Shown: in pieces, positions 41,651 to 51,648 of the stretch
Layout of the letters: each line of letters opens with the position of its first letter
Numbering within the stretch: position 1 is the stretch's first letter
Source: Selenomonadales bacterium
Lineage (GTDB): Bacteria > Bacillota > Negativicutes > Selenomonadales > Selenomonadaceae
NCBI GenBank assembly: GCA_900769615.1
Contig: CAAGHH010000026.1
Coordinates: forward strand, 177,472-241,471
Reading direction: 5' to 3'
Length of the DNA: 64,000 nucleotides
Made by a program: the position numbers and the translations under genes
Notes under the pieces: model-generated
Databases searched by the model: none
Told to the model about the DNA's origin: nothing
The model's input: the letters and a program-made list of their open reading frames with translations, nothing else

Positions 41651-44527
41651 ATGGCAGCAGGAACGGAAGTATCAAAATTATATTTATCATTGGGACTTAA
41701 TATTGATGATTTAGCGGGCGGTTTTAATGCTGCGAAAAATTCAATAAATGCTGAGATTCAAAAACTAAATGCGGAAGCAAAAACTATCAAGCTAAAAGCT
41801 AGCTTTGATGCGGCAAAGCTTGGGGAAGCTGGGAATGATGTTGACAAGCTAAAAATAAAAGAGCAGTCATTAACACAGCAAATTGAAATTCAAAAACGAA
41901 AGGTTGACATTTTAGCACAGGCGTATAAAGCAGCCAATGAACAATTCGGTGGAAAATCTAAAGTAACATATAGGGCTCAAAATAATTATCTTCAACAGGC
42001 AACACAATTAGAAAAGTTAAAAAATGCGCTAAAAATGGTTCAAGTTGAACAAAATAAAGTTAACCAATCAGGAATATCAAAAATGGCAAATGGTGCTAGT
42101 TCAGGCTTGGATAAATTAACAGGAAGTTTTGGACTTTTAAGTGGTAAATTAGCGGCTTTTATGGCGATAGCTACTACTGGAGCAGGATTATTCAATATAA
42201 CGCAAGATGCAATGCAGGCTGGAGAAAACCTGTATAAATTATCCAATAGACTTCATCTTACTACTGGAGAAGCTGCCAGTTTGAATAGAGTGTTTTCTAT
42301 CAGTGGAGTTAATATACAAGCAGTTATTCCTTTTTTTTCCAATCTGGATAAACAAGTGTTGAGTTCAAATAAAGGACTTAATAGCACAAGTTTAGCTTTA
42401 CTGTCATTTGGTATAAATCTAAAGGATTCAGCAGGTAATTTATTGCCGTTAAATCGTCAGCTAGATGAATTAGCCGCAGGATATCAAAGAGCAGCCGAAG
42501 CTGGGAAGCTGGAAGAATTTCAAGCGCAAATATTAGGGCGTCGTGGTGCAGAGCTGATTCCGTTGTTAGAAGATTATAAAACTAATATGCAGATAGCGAA
42601 TAATGTTAAGACTACCGGTTTGCTTGATCCAGTTGAAGCACATAAATTATCAATTGAATGGAGAACCATGAATGCGGAAGCTGGACAGCTTAAAACAGCT
42701 TTTGGTGCAGCAATGATACCAATAGCGCAAGCAATAATGCCAGAAGTAACCGAAGGGATGAAAACATTTGTTAGCATTATTAAGGATAACAAGGATGATG
42801 TAAAAGACTCTATTGAAGGCTGGGCAACAGCTATAGAGGCAGTTGCTAAAGTAATTGGGGTTATAGGCTTAAAGTCTGGTCAAGTGCTCAAAGAATTAGA
42901 ATATTCCTGGAACAATAAAGGCAAATTGAATACCATAGCTATGATGTCTAATCCAATTAGTGCCTATTTGGGAGGCTCGCTAATAAAAAAAGATTATGAT
43001 GCCTATAGGATGCAACAAGGCGTTTATGATGATATACAAAAAGGCAAAGACTATAGCAGCATAGGGAATGTTTTTCAAAAAGCCTTACATAAGGGCATAG
43101 ATGCACCTAGCACGGAAGGATTTACGAAATATGCCAATATAATAAATAAAAATACGCCATTTATTGAAGAAGCTTGGAACCGCGTTGTTAATTCAAGCAT
43201 GAAAGCGGAAAATGCAGATAAAAAGAATGCAGAAACGGCAAATAAAAATGCCAGCGCGCAATTAAAGGCTGCTGACGCCATGAAATGGCGGGCAAGTGCT
43301 GCCGGCCAGCTGGCAGAAAGCATTTATACGCTAACCCATAATGATATTGACAGTGCCACACATGCTATGTATGTGGAAGCTGAAAAGGCTAAAGCAAATG
43401 GTGTTCCTGATGATTTAATAAATAATTTTATCAATGCTAAATCAACACGTATAGCAGAGGATAAGTTTAGGAATGTAACTGCTCCAATGGCACAAGCTTT
43501 TAAGACAGACTTACAAAATCAGCTTGATGATGTAGATTTGCAAGCTAAAGATTATATTCAGCGTGGTGCAAGTTCAGATGAAGCCAACAAATGGGCGCAG
43601 GCAAGAAAATCTAAAATACGTTCTGATTGGGATGCGCAAGTTGCTGGTCAGATAGATTCTATTTGGGAAAATAATTATCAAAAAAGATTATCAGAAATTA
43701 ATCGGGAAAAACAAGCTTGGATTCAAAAAGGATTAGATGAAGTAAAAGCAACTAAGTGGGCAGAAGAATCTAAAAAACAATTACAACAGCAATCAGCACA
43801 AGAAATGTTTACATCACAGAAAAAATATTTCGAAATATTTAGAAATGCAATGGCTGGAGGATCGGATATTAATGGAGCTGCACAACAGATTGCTGAACAA
43901 ATGCGAAAAGACAAAGGAATTGCTAATATGTCATTTACCTCACCTGCTGAAATAGCACAATTTCAGCAAGCAATGCAGATAGCTAATAATAATTTAGTTC
44001 CTATTTTATCAGATGCGACCTATAGAGGGGTAAAAGCAGCGATGGTTGAAGTAGTGGGCGGAACGCAAAGCAGTTACCAATTGCCAGGGGATGTATTGGC
44101 CGGTATTAATACTGAGGCAGTTGATGCATTTAAAATGGCAGGTATGATAACTGGGGAAGCGGCTGTATCAGTGATTAAAGGAACGCAGACAGATTATTAT
44201 AATTATAGTCAGCCAAGCGGGACGGCAAATTGGCAGGATTATCCTTTATGGACGCAGCAACAGGCTAATGCAATGTTTAGCAGTGATGATATTACTAGGG
44301 TTACTGATAGCCTGGAAAAAATAGTTGGCACATTAGAAAATAATTCTAGTAAACAAAATTATAATCCTAGCGCAAGACAAATTAATAATTATCCAGAAGC
44401 TACTAAAAAAATTCAGATGCATATACTAGTAAGCGGTTTGGAAGATGCTGAAAATAAAGTAGCGGAAGCTGGAGCGGAAATAGTAGCTAAAGCATTAGGT
44501 GATGCTGATGTAGGTTTAAGTTATTAG
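41651..44527 (+). CDS. Tail tape measure protein
   Basis: A 958-residue protein that sets tail length and passes into the cell during injection. A long N-terminal coiled coil (about residues 25-140) precedes a hydrophobic segment (LAAFMAIATTGAGLFNI), then helical Ala/Gln-rich sequence. NLHRLTTGEAA-type tape-measure signature: SNRLHLTTGEAASLNRVFSI. There is no clear peptidase domain. Confidence 0.92.
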   Translation: MAAGTEVSKLYLSLGLNIDDLAGGFNAAKNSINAEIQKLNAEAKTIKLKASFDAAKLGEAGNDVDKLKIKEQSLTQQIEIQKRKVDILAQAYKAANEQFGGKSKVTYRAQNNYLQQATQLEKLKNALKMVQVEQNKVNQSGISKMANGASSGLDKLTGSFGLLSGKLAAFMAIATTGAGLFNITQDAMQAGENLYKLSNRLHLTTGEAASLNRVFSISGVNIQAVIPFFSNLDKQVLSSNKGLNSTSLALLSFGINLKDSAGNLLPLNRQLDELAAGYQRAAEAGKLEEFQAQILGRRGAELIPLLEDYKTNMQIANNVKTTGLLDPVEAHKLSIEWRTMNAEAGQLKTAFGAAMIPIAQAIMPEVTEGMKTFVSIIKDNKDDVKDSIEGWATAIEAVAKVIGVIGLKSGQVLKELEYSWNNKGKLNTIAMMSNPISAYLGGSLIKKDYDAYRMQQGVYDDIQKGKDYSSIGNVFQKALHKGIDAPSTEGFTKYANIINKNTPFIEEAWNRVVNSSMKAENADKKNAETANKNASAQLKAADAMKWRASAAGQLAESIYTLTHNDIDSATHAMYVEAEKAKANGVPDDLINNFINAKSTRIAEDKFRNVTAPMAQAFKTDLQNQLDDVDLQAKDYIQRGASSDEANKWAQARKSKIRSDWDAQVAGQIDSIWENNYQKRLSEINREKQAWIQKGLDEVKATKWAEESKKQLQQQSAQEMFTSQKKYFEIFRNAMAGGSDINGAAQQIAEQMRKDKGIANMSFTSPAEIAQFQQAMQIANNNLVPILSDATYRGVKAAMVEVVGGTQSSYQLPGDVLAGINTEAVDAFKMAGMITGEAAVSVIKGTQTDYYNYSQPSGTANWQDYPLWTQQQANAMFSSDDITRVTDSLEKIVGTLENNSSKQNYNPSARQINNYPEATKKIQMHILVSGLEDAENKVAEAGAEIVAKALGDADVGLSY

Positions 44528-44543
44528 AATGAAGGTGAGTATT

Positions 44544-44885
44544 TTGGCAGTTTTACAAATAAATGATATATCATCACTTGGAAAAGCTGAATCATGGCAA
44601 ATAACACCAGATGATCGGCAAACTAGAATTGATGTGATTGATGGAACGGTAGTACAAGATTTTGGTCACAATACAGCAGGGGATAAAATTACAGTTTCAA
44701 CGACTTTTAGAAGTGAAGATTTTAGCAAAATTTATCAATTATGGGAGTCAAGGACGTTAGTTACTGTAACTGATGAAAGTGGGAAAAAAATATCAAATTG
44801 CCGTATAGTGATAAAAAACTGGCAATATGTAGAATATTATGCTAAGCAGGCAGTAAAAGCAGCATTGGAAATTTGGAGAATATAA
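44544..44885 (+). CDS. Minor tail protein, unknown
   Basis: A 113-residue beta-rich protein (SWQITPDDRQTRIDVIDGTV, KITVSTTFRSEDFSKIYQLW). It lies directly after the tape measure, the place of distal-tail or minor tail proteins. TTG at 44544 is preferred (GAAGGTGAG five bases before); an ATG at 44529 is possible. Confidence 0.65.
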   Translation: MAVLQINDISSLGKAESWQITPDDRQTRIDVIDGTVVQDFGHNTAGDKITVSTTFRSEDFSKIYQLWESRTLVTVTDESGKKISNCRIVIKNWQYVEYYAKQAVKAALEIWRI

Positions 44886-45283
44886 TGGCAGCTAATCAAT
44901 ATATAAACTTATATAAAAACAATCCAACAGAAGGCGCATTGGATGGAGTATTAGTGAGTCTTAATGGTGAACAAAGTAATCCAGTGGAAGTTGTTTTGGA
45001 TGTAGGTGAATTTGAAAGCAAAAATATAAAACTGGGATTAAGATGTGAAAACAGGTGGAAGGCAGCACCAGGAGCAGTTATAACTGCTGTCAATGATGAT
45101 AAAACTAATTGGTTGTTTGCTAAAAATGAAACAGATGAATTTAAAAAGAGCTTGATATTTGAAGATGAAATAACTACTACGAATACAATTTTTTTTGTTA
45201 AAGTGAAATCAGATGCAGCATTGCCTAAAAATGATAGGTCAGTTGTTTTGCAGTTAAAGGCAATGATTTTAGTAAATGAATGA
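44885..45283 (+). CDS. Tail-region protein, first of a tandem pair
   Basis: A 132-residue protein with the frame NQYINLYKNNPTEGALDGVL ... NPVEVVLDVGEFESKNIKLG ... RCE. The next gene repeats this pattern. It is probably a small beta-sandwich decorating the tail; the function is unknown. GGAGAATATA precedes the ATG. Confidence 0.65.
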   Translation: MAANQYINLYKNNPTEGALDGVLVSLNGEQSNPVEVVLDVGEFESKNIKLGLRCENRWKAAPGAVITAVNDDKTNWLFAKNETDEFKKSLIFEDEITTTNTIFFVKVKSDAALPKNDRSVVLQLKAMILVNE

Positions 45284-45294
45284 GGATGAATAAA

Positions 45295-45690
45295 ATGTCT
45301 AATAAATATATTAATTTATACATGGGAGATGTAACAGAGGGCGGAAGTGACGGAATACCAATATCTACAGATAATACAGAAACATCACCATTAGAAATTA
45401 CACTTGATGCTGCCAATAATGAAAGCAAGACAGTTAAAGTAGCAGTACGGTGTGAACCAGGGTTTATTACTACAGGCAATACAGCTATAACTTTTGTTGG
45501 TAGTAATAGTAATAAATGGGTAATATCTGCTAGTGAAAACAGTTCGTTTGAAAGTTCATTAATCATTAGAGATTCAATAAATGAAACCAATAAAATATTA
45601 TATATTAAAGCGCTATCAACAGCTGATGAAGATCCAGTCATTGATAGTTCAACTAATATTAGAATAACAACAAAAATCAAAGCTGTATAA
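45295..45690 (+). CDS. Tail-region protein, second of a tandem pair
   Basis: A 131-residue paralogue of the preceding protein: NKYINLYMGDVTEGGSDGIP ... SPLEITLDAANNESKTVKVA ... RCE, with the same order and spacing of conserved positions. It arose by tandem duplication and diverged. ATG at 45295 is chosen because GAGGATG lies at good spacing; two nearer ATGs are in frame upstream. Confidence 0.65.
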   Translation: MSNKYINLYMGDVTEGGSDGIPISTDNTETSPLEITLDAANNESKTVKVAVRCEPGFITTGNTAITFVGSNSNKWVISASENSSFESSLIIRDSINETNKILYIKALSTADEDPVIDSSTNIRITTKIKAV

Positions 45691-45707
45691 GTGAATGAGG
45701 ATAATTT

Positions 45708-46532
45708 ATGTTTAAAAAATTTACGATAAATAGTAAATATTTTTTTGATGATTATACAGATGTTGTTGAAAGAATCAACTCATTAGCATTGCCATATAAG
45801 TTGGTTAATGCGCCTGTTTTGGACCTAGTTAGTGAAAATAAAAAAGAATATTGGGTGAGAGTTAAAGCAGAATATTATGCTGGTTATTTTGATACAGACA
45901 TAATATCGTTTCAGTCCGCTAATCATCAAATAATAATATCGTGTAATGCAAATTCTTTAAATTGGGTGATAAAAACCGATGATAAAATCAGTTCTGAACC
46001 ATTTGTTTTAAATACAAAAAATCTTGATATTATTATTCATATAAAAAGTGGTACAGATGGTGTTTTTGTCATAAAACAAGCAGGAGATGATTCACCGGTA
46101 GTATCATTGAATGGTAATTATCTAGCTGATGAATCAATTACAAAACTATTAATATGTGATCCATATACTAAGTATAGATATGATTTTAGAATGATTATAA
46201 TTTCAGATAGTAAAATTGACTTTAATGATAAAATTGTAAAAATAAAGCCAACAATAACTACTGACTGGATTTTAAAAGATGATAGCAGCTATGAAACAGA
46301 TAATATTAATAAAAAAATAATGTTGGCAGCACCAGAGAATATTGATGAACTAAAGGGGTACAATATTGATTGTTTACAAGCAATATTTAATGTTGCTGGT
46401 GGTGGTGATGTAACCGGCTTAACGGTTCAAGCCAATGAAATATCAAAAAAAATTGGATTAACAACTGAAAAGCAAACTGTATTTACAGCTATAGATAAAG
46501 GAAAAATTGTTATAACGAGCGAGGGAAGTTAA
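45708..46532 (+). CDS. Tail or baseplate protein, unknown
   Basis: A 274-residue beta-rich protein (YWVRVKAEYYAGYFDTDIIS, TTDWILKDDSSYETDNINKK). I recognise no family. Order suggests a distal tail or baseplate component. Its low-complexity AT-rich coding is shared with the neighbours. Confidence 0.6.
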   Translation: MFKKFTINSKYFFDDYTDVVERINSLALPYKLVNAPVLDLVSENKKEYWVRVKAEYYAGYFDTDIISFQSANHQIIISCNANSLNWVIKTDDKISSEPFVLNTKNLDIIIHIKSGTDGVFVIKQAGDDSPVVSLNGNYLADESITKLLICDPYTKYRYDFRMIIISDSKIDFNDKIVKIKPTITTDWILKDDSSYETDNINKKIMLAAPENIDELKGYNIDCLQAIFNVAGGGDVTGLTVQANEISKKIGLTTEKQTVFTAIDKGKIVITSEGS

Positions 46533-46533
46533 T

Positions 46534-48522
46534 ATGGCGAATCTGTCGTTCATTAGTTATGCAAATTGTAGAAAACAAAAAGCGGATATATCATCAATAT
46601 CGTTATATGCGTATATAATTGCAGACAACGCTATAACTATAGATGAAAATTATTATATACAACGTAATGTTGAAAAGTCGTTGCAGGCTTATTATGCAAC
46701 TAAACGAGACTTATCTATTGGAACAGCAATAGCTGTTCAATATGATATAAAACGTTATATTAGTAATTTTGAAATAAATAATAGCATTGCAAAACGAATT
46801 ATAGATAAGACAATGACTATTTCATATGATGTTCAAAGAGATTTAGCACAATATATAAGCATAGTTAGTGATTTTGATTTAAAACGTTATGTATACAAAC
46901 ATATAAGTTTATCATCGGATACATTTCGTAAGCAAGGATATTTTACAAAGTGGAATTTTTCAACGAAAGTAATTCAAAATGGTTCGATTGAAATAAAATT
47001 TGATACTTTAGCACAAGCATTAAAAAATATATCGTGGCAAAATGGTCAAGTCGTTCAGCCAAAAGGAATGCGGTTAATAAATGCAGCAATTAGCATACAA
47101 GAAAATACAATTAGTGATAATATAAGTATGGATTTGATGTTCGGTTCAATGTTACCTAAAGATAGAATAAGTGGTAATATTTTGGATTATTATTATGATT
47201 TCATGGTAAAAACAACATCAATAACAGACAAGAAACTATCAATAACGTCAATGACGGCTTGGAAAATATTGACACATTCACTTGTTCGTTATCCTGATTT
47301 TGATAAAGATGGAAAAATTGTAGTTAATAGAGATAATTCATCAAGTGGGAGCCAACCGCATATAGATTCATCCGGTACTAATATTGGCGGTCATACAACA
47401 ATAACTTTTGGTGTGTCTGGAGGTGTTGACGATTCTAAAAGAGAACCAACCGCTAAAGCAAGTGTACATTTTAAATATTTAGCCAATATATTAGGTTTGG
47501 AACCGGTAATAATGTTCGATGATTTTACACCATCTAATGGATGTGCTAATCAAAGTGCTACATGTATTGATTTGATCAGTAATTTTTTTAGCTGGAGCAA
47601 GGAAATACCCTGGCATCAAATAAATGTATTTATACGTGATAAAAAAATATATGCATTGCAACGAGGTCATGAAATAAATATAGTAGATATTACTGACATT
47701 CCGCATACTAGACCAGTAATTCAACAGGAACCAATAATGATTTATAAAGTTATGGCAAAATTGTTATACAAAAATGTTGGTTATGATGTAGATCTAGATA
47801 CCGATATTGAAGATGGCGATAACGATAATGATAATAATGATAATTTGACATATTTTAAAACGGGCAGTGCTGATAATGAAATGATTTATGATATATATAA
47901 TAGACCAGCCATACAAACTATACATAATGCGGATGGATCACATGAAACTATAAAGTATGATTATAATACAAATGCTAGACAGATTACTGAAAATCATACA
48001 GTATTAAAGAATGGTGAAAAAAATGATTCATATAATGTATATCACACTGACATAGGCAATCGTAATGCTATAACATCAAAAGATATAGAAGGTGTTATTG
48101 AAAATTCAATAGCTAATACTAATAATGTAATGGGTTTAAATAATAAATGGCGCATGATAATTACTCCGTCACTAGGGGAATACTATAGTAATTATTTATA
48201 CCAGCTAAATGATACTTATGGTAATTCCAAAAAGTATTCTTCAAGTGAGGAAAATGATACATTACCATTTTCAATAGAAGACAGTTCACTTAATAATAAA
48301 TATTTTAAGGAAATATCGGAATACTGTAATCAAAGGATTAAAGAAACTGTTACCTTAGATTTAATAACATCAGTGAATAATGGAATTTCTGAATACAAAC
48401 ATATTATAGATTTTAGAGATAAAATTATTTTAGCAGGATGTGAATATTATCTTGTTAGCAACAATGTATCAATATCACCAAAAGAATTAAAACAATCCTT
48501 AGTATTAGTGAGGTGGAAATAA
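46534..48522 (+). CDS. Tail/baseplate hub-like protein
   Basis: A 662-residue protein. The N-terminal 150 residues contain a repeated pattern (YDIKRYIS, YDVQRDLA, FDLKRYVY, about every 25-40 residues). The centre has a Ser/Gly-rich linker, SSSGSQPHIDSSGTNIGGH, then an acidic Asp/Asn run (DTDIEDGDNDNDNNDN). The C-terminal part (YFKEISEYCNQRIKETVTLD, VSISPKELKQSLVLVRWK) looks like a siphophage hub protein end. Hub assignment is from position and shape. Confidence 0.6.
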   Translation: MANLSFISYANCRKQKADISSISLYAYIIADNAITIDENYYIQRNVEKSLQAYYATKRDLSIGTAIAVQYDIKRYISNFEINNSIAKRIIDKTMTISYDVQRDLAQYISIVSDFDLKRYVYKHISLSSDTFRKQGYFTKWNFSTKVIQNGSIEIKFDTLAQALKNISWQNGQVVQPKGMRLINAAISIQENTISDNISMDLMFGSMLPKDRISGNILDYYYDFMVKTTSITDKKLSITSMTAWKILTHSLVRYPDFDKDGKIVVNRDNSSSGSQPHIDSSGTNIGGHTTITFGVSGGVDDSKREPTAKASVHFKYLANILGLEPVIMFDDFTPSNGCANQSATCIDLISNFFSWSKEIPWHQINVFIRDKKIYALQRGHEINIVDITDIPHTRPVIQQEPIMIYKVMAKLLYKNVGYDVDLDTDIEDGDNDNDNNDNLTYFKTGSADNEMIYDIYNRPAIQTIHNADGSHETIKYDYNTNARQITENHTVLKNGEKNDSYNVYHTDIGNRNAITSKDIEGVIENSIANTNNVMGLNNKWRMIITPSLGEYYSNYLYQLNDTYGNSKKYSSSEENDTLPFSIEDSSLNNKYFKEISEYCNQRIKETVTLDLITSVNNGISEYKHIIDFRDKIILAGCEYYLVSNNVSISPKELKQSLVLVRWK

Positions 48523-48782
48523 TGAGCAGCTTGAATTATTTAAACAATAAAGTGCATCGAATAAAAAATGTAATTCAACAAAACAACTTAAAAATGCAGC
48601 GAATAAAATCGATGAAAAATACAACAGCAAAACAGGGGATATATTATAATGGGAAAGTAGTTATTAATGATAAATTATATAATTGTTCATTAGCTAGTAA
48701 AGATATTATATTAAAAAATGGTGTGTTGGTATATTGTCTGCCAACCCCATCAGGGGTAGCAATAATTGGTGGAGGAATATAA
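48522..48782 (+). CDS. Small tail-region protein
   Basis: An 86-residue basic protein (VHRIKNVIQQNNLKMQRIKS) ending in a Gly/Pro-rich tail (PTPSGVAIIGGGI). It overlaps the preceding stop (TAATG). GAGGTGG precedes it. Unknown function. Confidence 0.55.
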   Translation: MSSLNYLNNKVHRIKNVIQQNNLKMQRIKSMKNTTAKQGIYYNGKVVINDKLYNCSLASKDIILKNGVLVYCLPTPSGVAIIGGGI

Positions 48783-48787
48783 TTATA

Positions 48788-50311
48788 ATGGTATACCGCG
48801 AAACATTGGCAAAAATATCCGAAGGAAAAGGAATAACTACTAATGGCAGTAAATTAATTTTTACAGGTAATCGTAGTTTCGTTCCAGGTGATACGGTTTG
48901 GACAGATGGTAAATATATATATGGATTGGAAGCTCGAAGCGGTGGTGGTATGTTGTGGGGAGAACATTATTATCCATATATAAGCTCATATATGGGAGGT
49001 TTTTTATATGGGCTGGGAATTAAAAACTTTAAAACAAAAAATTTTGGTATTACCCCATATAGTACATTGGTGTGTGGTAATAATAATGCTTGGTGGCAAA
49101 ATGGCAGAACATCATTAAAATGGATAGATATAATTAATGATAATAAAATAGATTTACAACGGTACTATCTAAATGATGATAAAGGAGGATATACAATTCA
49201 TAATCCGTATGTTAACATGGCAACTATAACAGATAACGGAGATCTAATAACTGCCTACATTGGCGGTTATAATGGAGATAGGTATATTCCAGGATGTGTG
49301 ATTTTTAAGAATGATGTAGCAGAAAAAATTATTCCTCAAGTGACAGAACCAGTATATATAGATAACAAAGGTGGATGTTATTATGCATTTGCGGATGAGG
49401 GGAGTGGTGAATATCAAGATGAGAAAGTGGAACTAGTAATATCAAATTATAAAGTTGTTTCAGATTATCCTGTTTATGCATATACAGATAGGCTCACATA
49501 TATAGAAGGTGAGTGCATAAATACTGAAACTGTTGGACCTATTATACCTGATGAAGCTAAAGACACAGCATTAGATGATATTAAATATAATAACAGAAGC
49601 ATTTTTAAGAACATACGTGTAATACGGAGAACCCATATTAGCGGTGGTACCACGCATAGGCATCTTTATTATGAAAAGAAACAGTTGAATGAAATAGCAA
49701 TAAGCACGAGATATGAAGCATCTGAGAAATATGAATTAGCTGTTGGATATATTGGTAAAGAAGAATTAGATGGTGATGTGGGCAATCCGTTTACGTGGGA
49801 AAAAAATAATGAAGGGAATTATAATTTATCTGTATTAGTAGATGACAAAATAATTTATTCTGATGATAAAAAAGAAATAGTTACTAAAAAATATTTTAAA
49901 ATTTTGCATACAAAAACACCACCACCTGCAATACCGGATAATAAAGAACAATATTTTGAAGAGCCCCAATATTACGATTTTACTATACCTATAGGAAAAG
50001 ATTTAAAAGGAAATGGTATACCAGTAACTTTTAATGCTGACGGTAAATATCCATATAAAACCTGTGATTATTTAGGGTTAACTAATATGACAGTTCCAAA
50101 TGATATTTTAGAAGTAGCTAATGGAATATATTTAGTAATGTCTCAAAAGGACCTTAGTTTAGTTGATATAAGCAAACAAGACGTTGAGGTGCAAATAATT
50201 GATAGCTATGTTGGTTATGGAAACAATTTTAGAATAAATCAAGTTAGTCAATCTAAAATAAGACAAATGGCAAAAAATATAATGAAACAAAAAGGTGATG
50301 AAAATGGCTAA
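48788..50311 (+). CDS. Large tail-associated protein, unknown
   Basis: A 507-residue protein with repeated beta-propeller-like phrases (GDTVWTDGKYIYGLEARSGG, YIDNKGGCYYAFADEGSGEY, ADGKYPYKTCDYLGLTNM). I infer a receptor-binding or carbohydrate-facing tail component; no enzyme motif is visible. GGAGGAATATAA precedes the ATG at 48788. Confidence 0.55.
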   Translation: MVYRETLAKISEGKGITTNGSKLIFTGNRSFVPGDTVWTDGKYIYGLEARSGGGMLWGEHYYPYISSYMGGFLYGLGIKNFKTKNFGITPYSTLVCGNNNAWWQNGRTSLKWIDIINDNKIDLQRYYLNDDKGGYTIHNPYVNMATITDNGDLITAYIGGYNGDRYIPGCVIFKNDVAEKIIPQVTEPVYIDNKGGCYYAFADEGSGEYQDEKVELVISNYKVVSDYPVYAYTDRLTYIEGECINTETVGPIIPDEAKDTALDDIKYNNRSIFKNIRVIRRTHISGGTTHRHLYYEKKQLNEIAISTRYEASEKYELAVGYIGKEELDGDVGNPFTWEKNNEGNYNLSVLVDDKIIYSDDKKEIVTKKYFKILHTKTPPPAIPDNKEQYFEEPQYYDFTIPIGKDLKGNGIPVTFNADGKYPYKTCDYLGLTNMTVPNDILEVANGIYLVMSQKDLSLVDISKQDVEVQIIDSYVGYGNNFRINQVSQSKIRQMAKNIMKQKGDENG

Positions 50312-50744
50312 GCAATATGTATTAACACCTAAGTTACAAAAAATTACTGAAACTGCTGGCACAATTTATAATGCTGGACGTGATAATGTGGAATTAGCTA
50401 GTTCATCAGATGCAAAGCAAGGGGAAGGCATACCCCTGTTATCAGGGCAGAAAATACCGTTTGCAGGAACTGTTTATGCTAGAGCAATAGATGGAGCAGG
50501 AACGGAAGCGGTAATTAATGTAGTGGATTTTAACCAAGGTGGCAGCAGTAACCAAGTTAATGCTGCTGTCACCGTACAAGAAAAAATATGTGTACCATCA
50601 AATGAAATTCAAGAAATTATACCTGATTCGGATAAATATTTGTCAAAAGTAATTGTATTAGCGGTTGATGAGGGGAATCAAATAATGCCTGATGGATCTA
50701 CAGTGGAATATATGACTGCTGCTGAAGTTGATGCCTTGTTTTAA
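50304..50744 (+). CDS. Tail-fibre-region protein
   Basis: A 146-residue protein (RDNVELASSSDAKQGEGIPL, GQKIPFAGTVYARAIDGAGT). The ATG lies inside the preceding gene's end. The phrase IPFAGTVYARAI recalls phage baseplate/fibre adaptor proteins. Function is inferred only from place. Confidence 0.55.
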   Translation: MAKQYVLTPKLQKITETAGTIYNAGRDNVELASSSDAKQGEGIPLLSGQKIPFAGTVYARAIDGAGTEAVINVVDFNQGGSSNQVNAAVTVQEKICVPSNEIQEIIPDSDKYLSKVIVLAVDEGNQIMPDGSTVEYMTAAEVDALF

Positions 50745-50755
50745 AGGAGAATAAA

Positions 50756-51319
50756 ATGGCAAGTAATATAAAGTTGGTTGGCAGCGAAGCCATAAATGAA
50801 TTAGCTAAAAAAACTAAAGCAACCTATTTATTAAAAAAAGATTATAGTAATCATGCAACTAAAGAAGACCTAGATAACGTATTATCATCATTAAAAAATA
50901 TTACGGATATTGATGCAACTAATTATATGTCAAATAATTATACCGATTCATACAATAACATAAATTTATTGCCAGATGATGTAATAACGAAGTTTCGAAG
51001 GAATAAGGTGATAAATTATAAAGCAGCTTTTTCTGGCTGCGCTAAATTGAAAAATATAAATTGGCTAGATACATCTAATGCGGTATCATTAGCAGATATG
51101 TTTAAAGATTGTTCATCATTACCAGGAGTTTTCCCATGGATTATATCATGTAAAAGCATAGATGAAAGAATAGATAATATAAAGGGCATATTTTCAGGAA
51201 GCAGCGTAACAATTGCACGATTTGAAGATGTACCAGATTCATTAATAGCAAATATGACCGCTGATAATTTGGGGACAAGTTTAAATATGATTATAATTAA
51301 TGGACGTGTGAAGGTGTGA
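50756..51319 (+). CDS. BspA-like (DUF285) tail fibre protein, short
   Basis: A 187-residue protein. After a charged N-terminus, one BspA-type leucine-rich repeat appears (FSGCAKLKNINWLDTSNAVS, LADMFKDCSSL) followed by PGVFPW. The same CSSL-P-x-x-FPW ending recurs in the gene at 51649. BspA-like repeats occur in surface adhesins of gut and oral microbes. Confidence 0.7.
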   Translation: MASNIKLVGSEAINELAKKTKATYLLKKDYSNHATKEDLDNVLSSLKNITDIDATNYMSNNYTDSYNNINLLPDDVITKFRRNKVINYKAAFSGCAKLKNINWLDTSNAVSLADMFKDCSSLPGVFPWIISCKSIDERIDNIKGIFSGSSVTIARFEDVPDSLIANMTADNLGTSLNMIIINGRVKV

Positions 51320-51321
51320 AA

Positions 51322-51636
51322 ATGGCTGATAAATGGGCAACAATTGATGATATAAAGCAGTTAGTATCATATTTGAAAAGCAACTGTTATAAAAAAGGAG
51401 AATTTGTTATAACAGCTAATAGCGATTTAAATATGGATAATGAAATAATACATGGTGTGATATCTGATGGTAGTATTAAACAAATTATAAAAGCAGATAG
51501 GCGATATTATGCACGGCAAACAGTTTATGATGGCATATTAGATAATGTGCATATTGAAGGAAATAGCGAAATATATGAATATATGCAAAATTGCAACATA
51601 CAGGGCAAAAAAGTTCCATTAAATGTATATCAATAA
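51322..51636 (+). CDS. Small tail-fibre-region protein
   Basis: A 104-residue protein (NSDLNMDNEIIHGVISDGSI, GNSEIYEYMQNCNIQGKKVP) lying between the two BspA-like genes. Beta-helix-like short strands are possible. Unknown. Confidence 0.5.
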   Translation: MADKWATIDDIKQLVSYLKSNCYKKGEFVITANSDLNMDNEIIHGVISDGSIKQIIKADRRYYARQTVYDGILDNVHIEGNSEIYEYMQNCNIQGKKVPLNVYQ

Positions 51637-51648
51637 GCAGGTAATATA

